Part shown: positions 9,246 to 20,477 of the stretch, piece after piece
Numbering within the stretch: the first letter of the stretch is position 1
Layout: each line of letters begins with the position of its first letter
NCBI GenBank assembly: GCA_011319805.1
Contig: SJRY01000036.1
Location: forward strand, 1 to 54,349
Reading direction: 5' to 3'
Origin: Macrocybe gigantea
Lineage: Eukaryota > Basidiomycota > Agaricomycetes > Agaricales > Callistosporiaceae
Length of the DNA stretch: 54,349 bases
The notes under the pieces: generated by a model
Databases searched by the model: none
What the model saw: only the letters and a program-made list of their open reading frames with translations
What the model was told of the DNA's origin: nothing
Made by a program: the position numbers and the translations under genes

Positions 9246-10121
9246 CTATTTCGCTGGCTCGACTTCCTCAAGAGGAGGTGGACCTTCGTCGTCGTCGCTT
9301 TCTTCCTCCTCCTGAGCAGCACCCGACGATTCACCTGCGCTGGGTTTGTTCTTTTCCAGGTCCGCCATCATCTGATAAGGGAGTTTGGTGGCAATCAAAG
9401 GGAAAGGGTCGCTGAATCCTAACCTTTTCAAAATCCATACCGCCCATACCACCCATACCACCCATGCCGCCCATTCCACCCATTCCCATGCCGCCCATGC
9501 CGCCCATTCCACCCATGGGGTCCATGTCATCGTCAAAGTCCGCCTTGGCGGCTCCGTCCTGCTCGTCTTCATCCACCCACTTGCTAAAGTCAGTCTTGAT
9601 GTATGGGCTCCGCAGTTTCTCCTTCGTCAGGCGCGGCCAATACTCCAGCTGCTTGGTCTTCTTGCGAAGGATGAGGAAGAGGGATCTGTCGTTGAGTCTC
9701 TTTGTCGATTTCTAGTTGGATTGTGTGGGTAGATGAGAAGACAAAGTTGACGCGACGGCAAGTGAACTTAGCGTGCCTCTGTGTCAATCTCCTCGTAAAA
9801 GTCAAGGCTGAAAGCAAAGTCTCGCTCTTCGATGTTCTTGGAAGCGCTGTATTTTAACGCGTCCAGTTGAGCGATTGGTTCATCGGATCTGATAATCCAG
9901 AACATACTCTCCGGCCCTAGCTGCAAAAGAGATAGAGGTCGGCGTCAAATCGAACTTGAGCGTATCCGGCTGGATATCTGGGAGATTGATGGTCACGTAG
10001 AGTACGTTCTGCAAACACGGTGAGACTGGTGCGAGATCGCGATGGCGGCGGTGCTGCTAACCTTTGTCTCATCGGTCTCAGAGCTGCGTTGAGCCCATAG
10101 TACTTCTGGATGAAGAGTCAT
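9246..10121 (-). CDS. SBA1: p23/Sba1-like Hsp90 co-chaperone
   Basis: Exons 10121-10062, 10008-9908, 9846-9777, 9711-9424 and 9371-9246 give 214 residues. The N-terminal CS domain runs from HPEVLWAQRSSETDETK to YWPRLTKEKLRSPYIKTDF, followed by SKWVDEDEQDG, the WPRLTK and FSKW signatures of p23. The C-terminal tail has a run of Met-Gly repeats, MMADLEKN and an acidic end. p23 binds ATP-bound Hsp90 and slows its ATPase, stabilising client complexes in cytosol and nucleus. The third intron (9712-9776) has a GC donor (GAG|GCACGC), because every GT alternative comes after an in-frame stop. It is convergent with the phosphatase gene (142 bp apart). Confidence 0.92.
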
Positions 10122-10284
10122 CGTATGGCTTGCGGTAGGACGGAGAAAGGGTTGAGGACGTTTTATAACGCGCTGCGTCGTCTGGAATGCTCCAGAAGGA
10201 CGTGTGATTTCACTTGCCATATCGGGACATCCCTACTTCAATTTCCATTTTCGGTATTGCTTACGCTTTCCCTCCCGGCCTGCG

Positions 10285-11106
10285 ATGTGGTGCACTCGCT
10301 GGTTCCTGCCCCTTCTCCTGCTTCCCCTTCCTACAGCACCACCTTACTTTCTCCTTCTTTTCCTCTTCTCCCTCACCATACACGCAAAACCATGGTAAAT
10401 TTTCAAATCTCTCTGTTCTTCGTCGGCACACTCACCTCTTGCTCTTGCCAGCTTTTACTGCATCGTCCTCCTAACGACACTCTTCGTGTCTTCATGCTAT
10501 TGGCAGCCCTTTCCAATCGACAGCCAGCTTTCAATGCCGTGGTCTGAGAACATCACCACATTTGCGGAGGCACTCAATGCGACTCTGTCGCCAAACTACA
10601 CCAGGCCCCTACCCAACGTCATGAAGGCTGTCGACAGGTGCTGGTGTGATTTCTCAGCTGGAGGATTTTTTGAAACTTTCAACGTGTCGCATTGGGAGCG
10701 CGTCAGCATTCAAAAGCTGAAAGAAGATCTGGAGCGCCAGGAAAGCGCCGATGAAGATGAAGATACAGAGGATGGCAGTGACCATGACTCGACGGAGGGA
10801 GCGTCGTACGGTACGATCGAGCCTCAAATCCCCGGCACCCCGGCACCTGAGCAATCGACCGAAGTTGAAGGCGAAGAGTCGTCGATATGGGCGGATTTGT
10901 GGTCCTTCTTTCGCTCTCCCAAATTTGAGAGCTCTTCCTCTGAGCCGGCCTATCACCTTCCTACGCCTCCTCCGAATTCAGAACATCAGGCGTCTCGCTC
11001 AGCTGCGCAACCGTCACCAACACCAGATCTTCCTCTTTTGCGGAAAGAGTATGATCTCCGTCCATATGGGTTTGACATTGTCATCGATTTTGGTTGGACG
11101 CGATAG
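10285..11106 (+). CDS. membrane-anchored protein of unknown function
   Basis: Two exons (10285-10394 and 10452-11106) around a 57-nt intron give 254 residues. The first 60 residues are strongly hydrophobic in two stretches (FLPLLLLPLP to YFLLLFLFSLTI, and FYCIVLLTTLFVSSCYW), so the protein is probably membrane-embedded or secreted. The following part contains four potential N-glycosylation sequons near NITTFAEALNATLSPNYT and FNVSHWE, and the motif CWCDFSAGGFFE, which looks like the most conserved piece. The rest is acidic and rich in Ser, Pro and Glu. I recognise no enzyme family. The start was chosen as the first ATG in the frame that continues through the hydrophobic region. Confidence 0.7.
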
Positions 11107-11391
11107 GGATTGGTGTATTGGATCGGACTTGCCCTGTACTGTTAAGAATACATTTGAGGGATACCAGCATAATTATTGGTTCTAGTCGTAAAAACATGTA
11201 TTGTTACCGCTCTATCCTCGTGGGAACCTCGCCCTGCCGCAAAGAACCGGGCGAGCGTGAAGGGCCTATCTTTGGTCAAAAGCTGCTTGCTTCCTAGATA
11301 CAACCTTACTGCGCTGTCGCATCCGTTGACGGCGTCTTCGCCGAGTGCGTCCTAGTCGTTACTGGGATATACGGTCTTTTTCCGCGCCCTA

Positions 11392-14081
11392 ATGACCTCC
11401 AAGTCAAGGGAACACTCCTCTGCTGACCGAAAACGGCATGCTCGGCCTCCACTCGACTCGCTCCAAACCGCAGAGACTTCGTCCCGTCCTAGCAAGTTTG
11501 AAATTGTCCAAAAGGCCCTCATGGCTCCATTCAGCCATAAAAAGCAGGATTCGACGCGGATACTGGCCGACTGTATGCACCATTTCATTTTTTTTTTCTC
11601 TTGATGTCATAAGAGGGGACAACTAGATGATAGCAAGAGTCTACCTCATTTCCGAAGTATTTATTTTCTGACTACTGACTGAACATTGTCCTGCACAGTG
11701 GCTCCTGTGATAATGACTCCGCGAATGATCAACTCGGCCTCAACACTTTCCTCGCGTCCGCGATCGTCCATCAAAAACTCGGGCCTGTCCAAGTCGCGCC
11801 TGGACTTTGCAACACTGGGCAGAGCGCCGCTCGAGCGTCTCGGGCTTGGCACGCGACGGATTACTTCGCGGGACCTGCAAATCGTCGAGGCCACCGAAGA
11901 GCTGCTTGAGGCGGAGGTGCCCGAGGTGGAAGGCGTCGCGTCGGACGTGAGCCTCCTGCGCGGGTTTAACGCTACCATACCGAGCGCGGACAAGAACCGC
12001 ACGCGTCGGCGTCAGACGCGGAACATCGATACGCCTCGGCTTGGGCTCAAGAAACTAGGCATGAGCGCGAGAGGTTTGCTCACTGAGGAGGACGAACACG
12101 ACGCGCAGAGCGCGACAAGCGAGGATGACATCGTTGTCGTACCCAAGGCAGACCAGCCCGGCGCGAAGAAGAGGGGAAAGAGAAAAGGTAGGGAAAGCTT
12201 GAGCACGGTCAAGACATTAGGAAAGGAGGAGCTGTCGCGGCAAACGAAGGAAATCATGCGAGACAAGGAAAATTTACACGTCCGAAGGGCAAGTACAATA
12301 GCCATTCTCTCCATCCTTGCGCCCCTCATTGATGGGGCTTTAAAGAGTCTCATTAACAGCGAAATAGCAGAGATCACCAATAAGATCCAGGCTCTTGATG
12401 CCATTCGATCCAAGTTGGAACAGGACCTTCTCAAGCTTCAAGAGGATGAGCTGGAACTCGACGATGAATGTGAGATTACTTTTGCCTCACGTAACACCTC
12501 TCTCATCTCTCCTCAAGTGGAAGGCGTGAAGGAGAGAATGGAGTTTGAGCGTTCTGTGAATAGAACTGTCAAGGCTTCAGCCCAACCCCCGCATCTACCG
12601 ACAAGTTCGCGTCGCCGAAAAGGTATTGTTTTAGGGTATGCCTTGATGCTCCAAATTTGGTATTCACGCTCTTTCGGTAGGGCCTGCTTTCTTGCCGTCA
12701 GAACACGACGAGTTGCCCCCGGCGTCGCTTTCATGGTGAATATTTATCATTACCCATGTCACCAACAAATAGGTGCTAATACATATGCAACATGCGTAGA
12801 CACTCGATGGTCACTCTATGCCAATCACTGCTTTAGACTTTTCCGAACCGTATGGCACGCTCGTCAGCGCGTCCACGAAGATTCGCAGCCATGCGTATGG
12901 GACCTCTTTTCAGGCACCGAAATCGGCCGTTTGCGTGGTCACAACGGCACTGTCAAGTGTCTGCAGGTGGAGGATCACGTTTGCCTGACAGGCAGTGAGG
13001 ATGGAAACGTGAGATTGTGGGACTTGAGACGGGTGGATGACGATGAGAACGGTTGGGAAAAGGGGGACATGGTCAGCCTAAGCGACGTTACAGAGGAGGA
13101 CGAGGCGGCACAGGAGCAAACGACTGAGGCTAGGCTAAATGGGATCCGGAACTCGGACGACAAGCCGCTGGACCAGGATGGGCCTTGTGTTCGACTTCTG
13201 GAAGGACACACGAAGGCGGTCACAGCTCTGTACTTTGAGGACGAGTGTCTGGTGAGGGACAAGAAGCACGGTGCAACGTTCGTTGTGCTGAAGTTGGTTT
13301 GTGAAATAGGTGACAGGCGCGTCGGACAAGACGCTTCGACAGTGGGACCTCACGACTGGGCAATGTGTCATGACCATGGACATCCTCTGGGCGATCTCCC
13401 ATCCCACCAGGTCCTCACCGATGACAACTCTGTCTAACCAGCTCTTCTCAGGCGCGACAGCTTCCGTGGGCTCGTTCGCCGTACCGACGCCACCTTACGT
13501 CGACGGGAGCTGGGACGTGTACGAAGACTTTGTCGGCGGAGTCCAGTTCTGGGGATATGGGCTCGTCAGTGGCAGTGGTGATGGAGCGGTTCGGATGTGG
13601 GATAGTGAGTGTTGACGGGCCCTCTGTAAAATTGATGTTTATGCCCCCTTTCCCTTCACAGTGCGCACTGGACAAGCCCACAGGACATTGCTCGGCCATA
13701 CTGGCCCGTTACGTGCCTTCAATTTGACGAGCTCCACATTGTCAGCGGAAGCCTGGACAAAACTGTTCGCGTTTGGGATTTGCGAACTGGCGGGACTTTT
13801 GAAACCATCAAATACGACCATGCGATTACATCGCTCCAGTTTGACACGAGGAAGATCGTGACGGCAGCAGGGAGAATGGTATCAAGGTAGTAGAGTCCCT
13901 GTTCATGCATCTTCGTCGCTGCCTTTCTAATCCGTTTCACAAGATATATAATAGAACTACGATGCAGCATTCTTCGCTCTTGACTAACGGACATACAAAG
14001 CCAGTAGAGAGGTTACGCTACATGGACAGATATCTAATATCCGGCGGCCGAGACTGTGCATTAAAAATCTGGTCGCTATAG
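11392..14081 (+). CDS. MDV1: Mdv1/Caf4-like mitochondrial division WD-repeat protein
   Basis: The N-terminal half has a long coiled coil (EIAEITNKIQALDAIRSKLE, LLKLQEDELELD). The C-terminal half is a WD40 propeller with HSMPITALDF, CVWDLFSGTEIGRLRGHNGT, LEGHTKAVTALYF, LRQWDLTTGQC, GGVQFWGYGLVSGSGDGAVR, IVSGSLDKTVRVWDLRTGGT and YLISGGRDCALKIWSL. Fungal Mdv1 links the membrane receptor Fis1 to the dynamin Dnm1 on the mitochondrial surface. The frame breaks four times, each explained by one missing base: in C5 at 12716-12720, near 12875-12877, in C3 at 13705-13707 and in G3 at 13870-13872. The flanking protein is fully conserved, so sequence error is more likely than gene death. Exon 1 is 11392-11572 and exon 2 starts at 11699. 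The last exon begins ATATATAATAG near 13943. Confidence 0.87.
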
Positions 14082-14278
14082 AATGAAAAATTAATCGCAT
14101 AATTTTATCAGCCATCTTGCTCTCATCCCCACTACTCTTCACAATTTGCAGTTCAGGATCTAGTGATACCAATTTGGGTAATACTGGGAGTTATACGGTC
14201 ACGTGCGTTTGCGAATGAGATGAAAGACTCTTCAGAAACCGCGCGTTCTGCATTCTTTTTCCTTTTGCCTCTACACGT

Positions 14279-16560
14279 ATGAGTTTCGAGGACTACCGAT
14301 CGATTTCCCAACGCGTCTTGCAGCCCCTGCGAGAAGTACCTTCTACTGCCCTCGATTCGCCGTCAGTGGTGAATGGTCACCGGAGGGACAATGGTTTAGG
14401 AAAGGAAATAACTAGAGGATCAAGGATGTCTCTTGAGGTTGTGCCCGATAGTGAGGAAGAGCGAAGGTACTTGGCTTTGTTTCCTAACGCTTGTACATCT
14501 CTTACAAAGAGTGGCAAGACGCATGGACGTCATTGAAATATCTTCCGATGAGGATGACAATCGCGACGCGTATGTTCTCCATATTCTCGCCATAATGTCC
14601 ATTTGCCTTCTTCTCAGCCACTTCTATGTAGCATTACATCGCAGCCGAAATCTTTGCCCGCAATACCAGGCTCTTGGCCGGAAACCCCAAGGCCACAAGC
14701 GAGAACGGTTACGGTGAGCAGGACAACTCTTTGTGACCAGGACGGCTCCGAAGAGTGCGTAAAACACTTTCACCCCGGATCACCAGATTAACGATTGACG
14801 TCAACGTATAGGGAGGAATGGGTATTTCGTGATCGTAAACGCACCACTCCAGGAATGAGCTTCAGAGCACGTCGCATTGTCGAAAGCTCGGATTCGGAAC
14901 AAGACAGCGCCGAAGAAGTTCTCAGCCAGGTGGCCCCCGAGATGGTCGAATTGTCCGACAGTTCACTGGAGCATCCTGCTTTTACGCACCCTGGAACAAG
15001 ACCTGTCAAATCAACGCCCGAACCTTTTTATGTAAACTCCGACAAGTCCGAAAGCAATGACGATGACGGGGCTATTCTAACCCTGCAAGTCATCAACGGA
15101 ATTGAAGGGAGTTCAGGTACTGACTCGGCAAATATCGCAGGGATGAACCAAAGAGTGCCAGAAAGCCCATACGCATAAAGACGAATTTAGATGTCGTTGG
15201 AGCCCCAGCCGAGTTGCCCAGGCAAAGAGACACCACAAACAAGAAACCTGTCGTCTTCTCAGTCGCAGACCGTACACCGGCCGATCTTACTTTGTATGGC
15301 CTAACTCACGAGACATCTCTAACGCCCTCCATCTCTCATTCGAGCTCGCCCACGAAGCCTAGCCAGCGGCGGCGCAGAAGAGGTAAAAAGGCGATAGCAG
15401 AGGACGATCTCCTGAGACGTCAGAAATACGCCCAGGAGCTGTTCACGGAACTAAACAAGACCGTATTTGCGAGTGGCCTCCCGCACGACACGAAGCTCAG
15501 TTGGAGCAAGAGGTTGCTCACTACCGCAGGAAGGGCAAAATGGCACAAGTGAATATCCGTATTATTCCGCGCACAGAGTATCGACCCATCTCACGCTAGG
15601 TCAAGGGACGGCGTACAAGCGTCGGAAATTGAACTAGCGGAAAAGATTCTGGACAGTGATGGTAAGCCACCTATTCCTCTGAAAGCGGACAAGTGGAAAT
15701 CCAGCCATTGCAGAGCGCATTCGTAATACCCTCTCCCATGAGATGTGCCATCTGGCATCTTGGGTCATAGACAAAGACCCGAAGGAGAATCATGGCCATA
15801 TATGGAAGCAGTGGTGAGCGCGTTGTTTATTTCTGGCTTTCGGTTCTACTCACACCAGCTTCTGTATAGGGCTGAGAGAGTCATGGTCAAACGCCCAGAG
15901 ATAGAAATTACGGTGCGACTGTTTTTCTCTGAATTGTACTATGCTGAACGCATTGTAAATATTAGACCAAACACGACTATGAGATTTCTTACCCATTTGA
16001 ATGGAGTGGGTCTCACATGCCTGTCATAGTTTTTTCTTATTCACATGCTTTCAGAATGCCAGAAATGTAACAAGATGTTCGTACCACCGATGCACAAGTT
16101 CAATATCACCTACTGAGAAGCAAACCTAGCTATGGACGTTTTAGTAAATCCATACGCCCGGACGAGTGTGGTCAGTGGTTTTGCAAGAACCAAGTCCGAG
16201 TTTGGCCTTATCGTTATCATTTCTTCAGTGTGTGGAGTTTGCAAGGAAGGGAGGTTAATTCCTTTGTTTACCGAATCCAAGAGGGCAATGGCGACACCCA
16301 GAACAAGTCGCAATGCGGCAACGAAGCCTCAAGGTATGGCCAGAAAATACAGCATCTCGATTGGGCTGTTGACAATTATGTATTCAGATTCACCCCATTC
16401 TATACCTCGCTCTGGAGCAGACGTTGCCAGCAGGCCTAGCGCAGTCGATTCTCCGAGCTTCAAGACGCTGGATGGCGTCGATGAGTCCGAATCGGATATC
16501 GAGATTCTTACAACCACAATGATGGCGGTGGCCATCGCTGCGTCAGAGACGCGTACATGA
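14279..16560 (+). CDS. SprT-like (Spartan/GCNA-type) metalloprotease
   Basis: At least eleven exons are needed. The first half is disordered and acidic, with clusters such as VIEISSDEDDN and IVESSDSEQDSAEE that resemble SUMO-interaction motifs. The SprT domain starts at RRQKYAQELFTELNKTVFAS. It contains the zinc-binding HEMCH of TLSHEMCHLASWVIDKDP with a downstream His in NHGHIWKQW. It ends in a zinc ribbon (CQKCNKIYGRFSKSIRPDEC, then CGVC). Such proteases cut proteins crosslinked to DNA during replication. Length and acidic front half favour the GCNA/Wss1-like fungal type over canonical Spartan. A frame change at about 15140 is best explained by one missing G in GGG (15140-15142). A 64-nt intron from about 15090 is a second possibility. 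Confidence 0.83.
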
Positions 16561-16720
16561 TGATCATTTTATGCATTCAGGGTTTATAGCGGGTCTACTA
16601 TCAAGTTGCACCTGCATTAGAATTATTGACAGAGCTGATAGTGTTACAGAGTACTAGAAAGGATGTATCTATGCATGTAAAAATACAACAGGAGAGCATG
16701 AACAGGAACTAGGAATACAA

Positions 16721-18959
16721 TTATCGGATATATTTTTCAATGATGATGGGAAGTCTTGTGCCATTCTTCCATTCATTGGCAACGTACGGCCTTGTCAGAA
16801 TCGCATTGTATTTGACGATCTCGACATTGGATACTGGCTTGAAGACGAATTGCGTGAGAAGTTGAGCGAGGAAGATTTTGATTTCGGCGACGGAAAATTT
16901 GTAACCTAGGCAAGAGTGAGGGCCGAATCCGAACGTCATCACGTTTCCGAAGCCGGGATGGGCAGGAGAGCGAGCGGTTGCTGGGAGGTCTGACCAACGT
17001 TCCGGGCTTCAAGCATCATTATCAGGAGCGGGGAGAGAAAAAGGGTTAAACAATGGTGACATACTCGAATTCTCGCGCATCCTCGCCCCAAATTTCCTTG
17101 GAGAGGTTCAGACCTTCGATGGGAATATGAATATAGCTGCCTTTGCGGATCCGAATGTACCCGTTCTTGCTGACGATGGTTCCGTCACGGAGGACTACGG
17201 GCGCCGAAACGGGGATCATATCATCTTTCGTCGCGACGCGGATGGTTCCGTGCACGGGAGGGCAGACACGCAATGTCTCGCGGACGACGGCATCTAGGTA
17301 CGGGAGACCCTCGAGGGCCTCCCAATGCTCCTTTGGGGACGGGTCTTCCGCAAGGCTGCGGTACGACGGTGGAGGCGTCCTGCGGTGTTTGTCTTGGCAG
17401 TTCGGCGTGGCAATGTCGACGTCAATGTCCGAGTCTGACATGTCGTAGGTCGAGGTCGAAGTTGTCAAAGAGAGTATCTCGTCTCGGAGACGAGTTTGAA
17501 CGCCGGGATTATGCGACAAGAGATGCAAGCACCACGAGACGGCGAGCGATACCGAATCTGAACCTGCCAGGAGGAATGTTGAGCACTGATCAAGGAGCTC
17601 ATTGTCCGTGAGACGCTTGGAAGTGTCATCCGACAAGTTCGCTTTGACTGAAAGACTTTCATAAACACTGGATTCTAGCCTGTAGAGAGGTCGTCGGACG
17701 CACTTAAGAGACTGAGGATGTCTTTTCCCTCTATGTCATGTGCACTGGATTTTTCTCCGATGATGGTCTTTGTCTTCTTGGCAATTAGTTCCTTGCCCGT
17801 TTTATTGATGACCATTAAACTTTCGTTGACAATTTTGGTGCCTTCGTCCGGCTAGATGCATGTTAAGCACCCGAGAAACAACGGCAAGAAAAAAAAAAAT
17901 AGCCGCCTACCCAGAGTTTGCGAAGTATGGGAAAGAACAGCTCCAAAACACTGCGCAATTGCGGCGCCTGATCTGCGACTTTGAACATGCGACGATATGC
18001 TTGGTACATCTCTTCCGCTTCGTCAGTCAGCGAATTGAAGGCATAGTTGAAGCCTGCGAGTCCGATAACGTCAAAGGAGGCTCGCGAGAGCCAGTGCGCG
18101 ATGTCAAGCGTGACACCTCTGAGTTTCTCTGTTGGCGGTGGAAAAGGAGCATACGCCGGAGGTGGATCCAGAAGATATTTGCCATCATTAACGACAGGAT
18201 GCACCAGATCATCTAGCTTGGAGCAAAGTTCCTTTGCTTTCTGGACGAAAATAGGTGTCATGCTCCTGATCGACTCGGTGGTGAATGCTGGGCCGATCAG
18301 ACGTCGCTAAGTGTTATACTTGAGCGAGGCGGGGTGACATGGAGAATACATTGACACTTACCTGATGCTTGTGTTCCGCGCCCTCCATGGAAAATATACC
18401 TGGAGGCACCTTCTATCAGCGTTGACGCAAATAATTCAGAAGAGGATACGAACCTCGTCCTATGTATCTGGCCAGGAGAGACCTCGTTTGCCAAGGTTTC
18501 TCGTAAATGGCAGAGCTCAGGACATGAGAAATGACACGGAAATCGAAAGACATCAGGCGATAGTCATGCTGCAAGTTTGCGGGGTATCAGCTTGTACAGG
18601 ATCAGTCAGACACAAAGGATTACCTTGCCGAAACCATGGAATCTAAAGGTCTGACCATACTTCCTGGTCCAATCATCGTGGGTGTTCGCGCTGAGTTTTG
18701 GACTGTGACATGAATGTGAGTAAGGCGGATATAAACATGATAGTCCAAACACGACTCACTCCATAACATCGCGAAAATGGTTCTGTAACGCGGAGCCATC
18801 TGGCCCAGGAAGGTGCCTCAGAGGGTCTGAGAGTGGCGACACCAGAAGCATATTCAGGAACCATAGCAGGCCTCTACCGATCAGCAATAACGCGGCCACC
18901 ACGGCGACCTTAGCCGTCAATGTGAGGACGGAACACAGGGCGGTTACAACGGCGGACAT
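16721..18959 (-). CDS. cytochrome P450 monooxygenase
   Basis: The gene has many introns and starts at ATG 18959. The N-terminal membrane anchor is hydrophobic (VLTLTAKVAVVAALLLIGRG), followed by the proline-rich hinge LRHLPGPDG. The I-helix motif is LAGSDSVSLAVSW, where the usual Thr is replaced. The ExxR motif is ETLR in VRETLRVCPPVHG, the PERW motif is in FDPERWSDLP, and the heme loop is FGFGPHSCLGYKF with the cysteine ligand. All essential P450 motifs are present, so the enzyme should be active in the endoplasmic reticulum. Agaricomycete P450s of this type oxidise hydrophobic small molecules. No other biosynthetic genes surround it. An insert of about 40 residues rich in Ser/Thr/Asp lies between the I and K helices. 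Confidence 0.93.
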
Positions 18960-19135
18960 CTCGAGAGAGATAAGCGGGAGGATGCTATGGCATTGTTACT
19001 TATATATGGTGATATATTAGGCCACAACACGATCGCCGTTGATGGTGTTGACTATACCATATCCGGGCATTCGAAAGGGAGCCCTATATCAGGCAGTCTG
19101 AGCGTTATATATTTATATTATTCCCAATGAATAAT

Positions 19136-19221
19136 GCCCGCCTAGCTCAATCGGATAGAGCGTCAGACTCTTAAGTCACTAGGCAATCTGAAGGCTGCGA
19201 GTTCGACCCTCGCGGTGGGCT
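19136..19221 (+). tRNA. tRNA-Lys(CTT) with a 12-nt intron
   Basis: The acceptor arms GCCCGCC (19136-19142) and GGTGGGC (19214-19220) pair with one G-T, and T19221 is the discriminator. The D arm is CTC...GAG. The anticodon stem TCAGA pairs with TCTGA. Its loop is CTCTTAA with anticodon CTT at 19170-19172, interrupted after the base following the anticodon by a 12-nt intron (19174-19185). The TΨC arm is GCGAG-TTCGACC-CTCGC. The gene is complete. Confidence 0.95.
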
Positions 19222-19234
19222 AATCAGTTGCTTA

Positions 19235-19240
19235 TTTTTT
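19235..19240 (+). terminator. RNA polymerase III terminator of tRNA-Lys
   Basis: A run of six T lies 13 nt after the tRNA 3' end, with a second T6 run just after it. This is the usual Pol III stop signal. Confidence 0.75.
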
Positions 19241-19337
19241 GTTTTTTCGTCTCATGCTAATTGGTCGGGGCTTGAACTTACGCACAGAACTGTATATTAT
19301 TACATAACCCTCCCGTTCTGGACATAGAGATTAATAT

Positions 19338-19730
19338 TCACATCCAGCGTCGCAAATCCAAGGCAAATTCGTCGGGCACAGTGAGCAGGCGTTGCAGACT
19401 TTTTGACGTATCTTGTATCTTGAACTGCTCTGCATCTTCAGGCTTCTGCCAATCACCAAAACATAAGAATGACACACGACGCCATTTGGTTCTCTCGCCC
19501 TAGGAAATTTGGAAAGGGTAGCCGCCAGTGGTGAGTCTTTGTCCATATGCTGGATTGCGTTTTGCAGTTCCGCAAGGCGTCTCACTGATTCTTTTTTTTT
19601 TTTTTTTTGAAATTTATCGCGCCTTCGTTGCAGCCGTCTTTGCGCGCACCAGGCTGGTCTCATCCGAAAATACGGCCTCGATCTGTGCCGTCAATGCTTC
19701 CGCGAAAAGGCTGCAGCCATTGGCTTCGTC
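19338..19730 (-). pseudogene. possible decayed coding segment, unidentified
   Basis: On the minus strand, three short segments in different frames look protein-like: [20 protein letters not shown] followed by [17 protein letters not shown], then ESVRRLAELQNAIQHMDKDS, then, behind a possible splice acceptor, DWQKPEDAEQFKIQD and LLTVPDEFALDLRRWM before a stop at 19338. The first two are separated by an A18 run near 19591-19608. The helical, charged character suggests part of a coiled-coil protein. No start codon region or full gene can be put together, so it is likely a remnant. The family is not recognised. Confidence 0.3.
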
Positions 19731-19840
19731 AAGGCATGTTCATCGCTTCCACTGGTTCAGACATGCCATCCTGAGCATCTTCACACTTCTAGCACCGGTG
19801 AAACTTGGGATCGTTTGAGATCGATATTAGTTTTCTTTCG

Positions 19841-20477
19841 TGTATGAGATATGACATGCCCATGAATATGAATTTTTTGGGAACTCATTCATCTCGATGC
19901 GCGACTGAATTGTCTCCATGTGCCAGCCGCGCTCATGTTCTTTGCCTGTGAATATCTCATTCTGGAGTCCTGTATCCTTCTTAACTGGATGTCACGCTAT
20001 CAGAAGAAAACATCAAAATCCACAGACTCGATTAACGACTTTATACAGTTTGGCGTTTGGAATAACTACAGAATGACAGACAAATAGTGCTGCGACGAGT
20101 TACTATTAGACAGACAACCGAGTTAGGGAATGATTGAGAAATAAACTGTACAAATGATTGGGGTGGGGAAAAAAAAAAAAAAAGGCGTTCAAAGGTGAAG
20201 AACGGTAATGAAACTGTTCGAGTCTTGAAAGCATAAAAAAGCAGTTGGTGAAAGAATATGCAGGTTGCAAATACAGTGTTGGTGGTGTGGTATGGCGGTT
20301 GATAGAAGAGACGCGCATAAGTGAACAATTCAAAATGACCGAGTACTGTAGATCTTCGAGGTATAGGGCGTGGATAACGCTTCCGAGAAGATGATTAAAA
20401 TGAACGTAGGTCCGTCTGTTGCAAAAGAGTAGCGAGAACATTGGCCGATTCAAGCATCATCGGCCTTGACCACAGCT
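19841..20477. other. region downstream of the Pumilio gene, no gene recognised
   Basis: This AT-rich stretch has stops in all frames and A/T runs, and lies directly behind the minus-strand Pumilio stop codon. It probably includes that gene's long 3' UTR. Confidence 0.45.

Noticed and set aside
9385..9732. Plus-strand frame with His-Thr/Ala repeats over the p23 gene
   Set aside because: It is the antisense shadow of the Met-Gly repeats of p23.
9889..9907. A 19-nt GTATGT...TATCAG microintron in the p23 gene
   Set aside because: The same donor with the later acceptor ATACAG gives a normal 61-nt intron (9847-9907) and the family sequence AGDASKNIEERDF, which fits p23 better.
13412..13452. An intron GTCCTC...TCTCAG in the Mdv1 gene
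   Set aside because: Splicing there puts the flanks out of phase, while reading straight through keeps HPTRSSPMTTLSNQLF in frame with GSFAVPTPPYVDG.
14081..14279. Mdv1 as a genuine pseudogene because of its four frame breaks
   Set aside because: Protein conservation continues to the natural stop and most breaks fall in G/C runs, a pattern shared by other conserved genes here. Error is more likely than decay.
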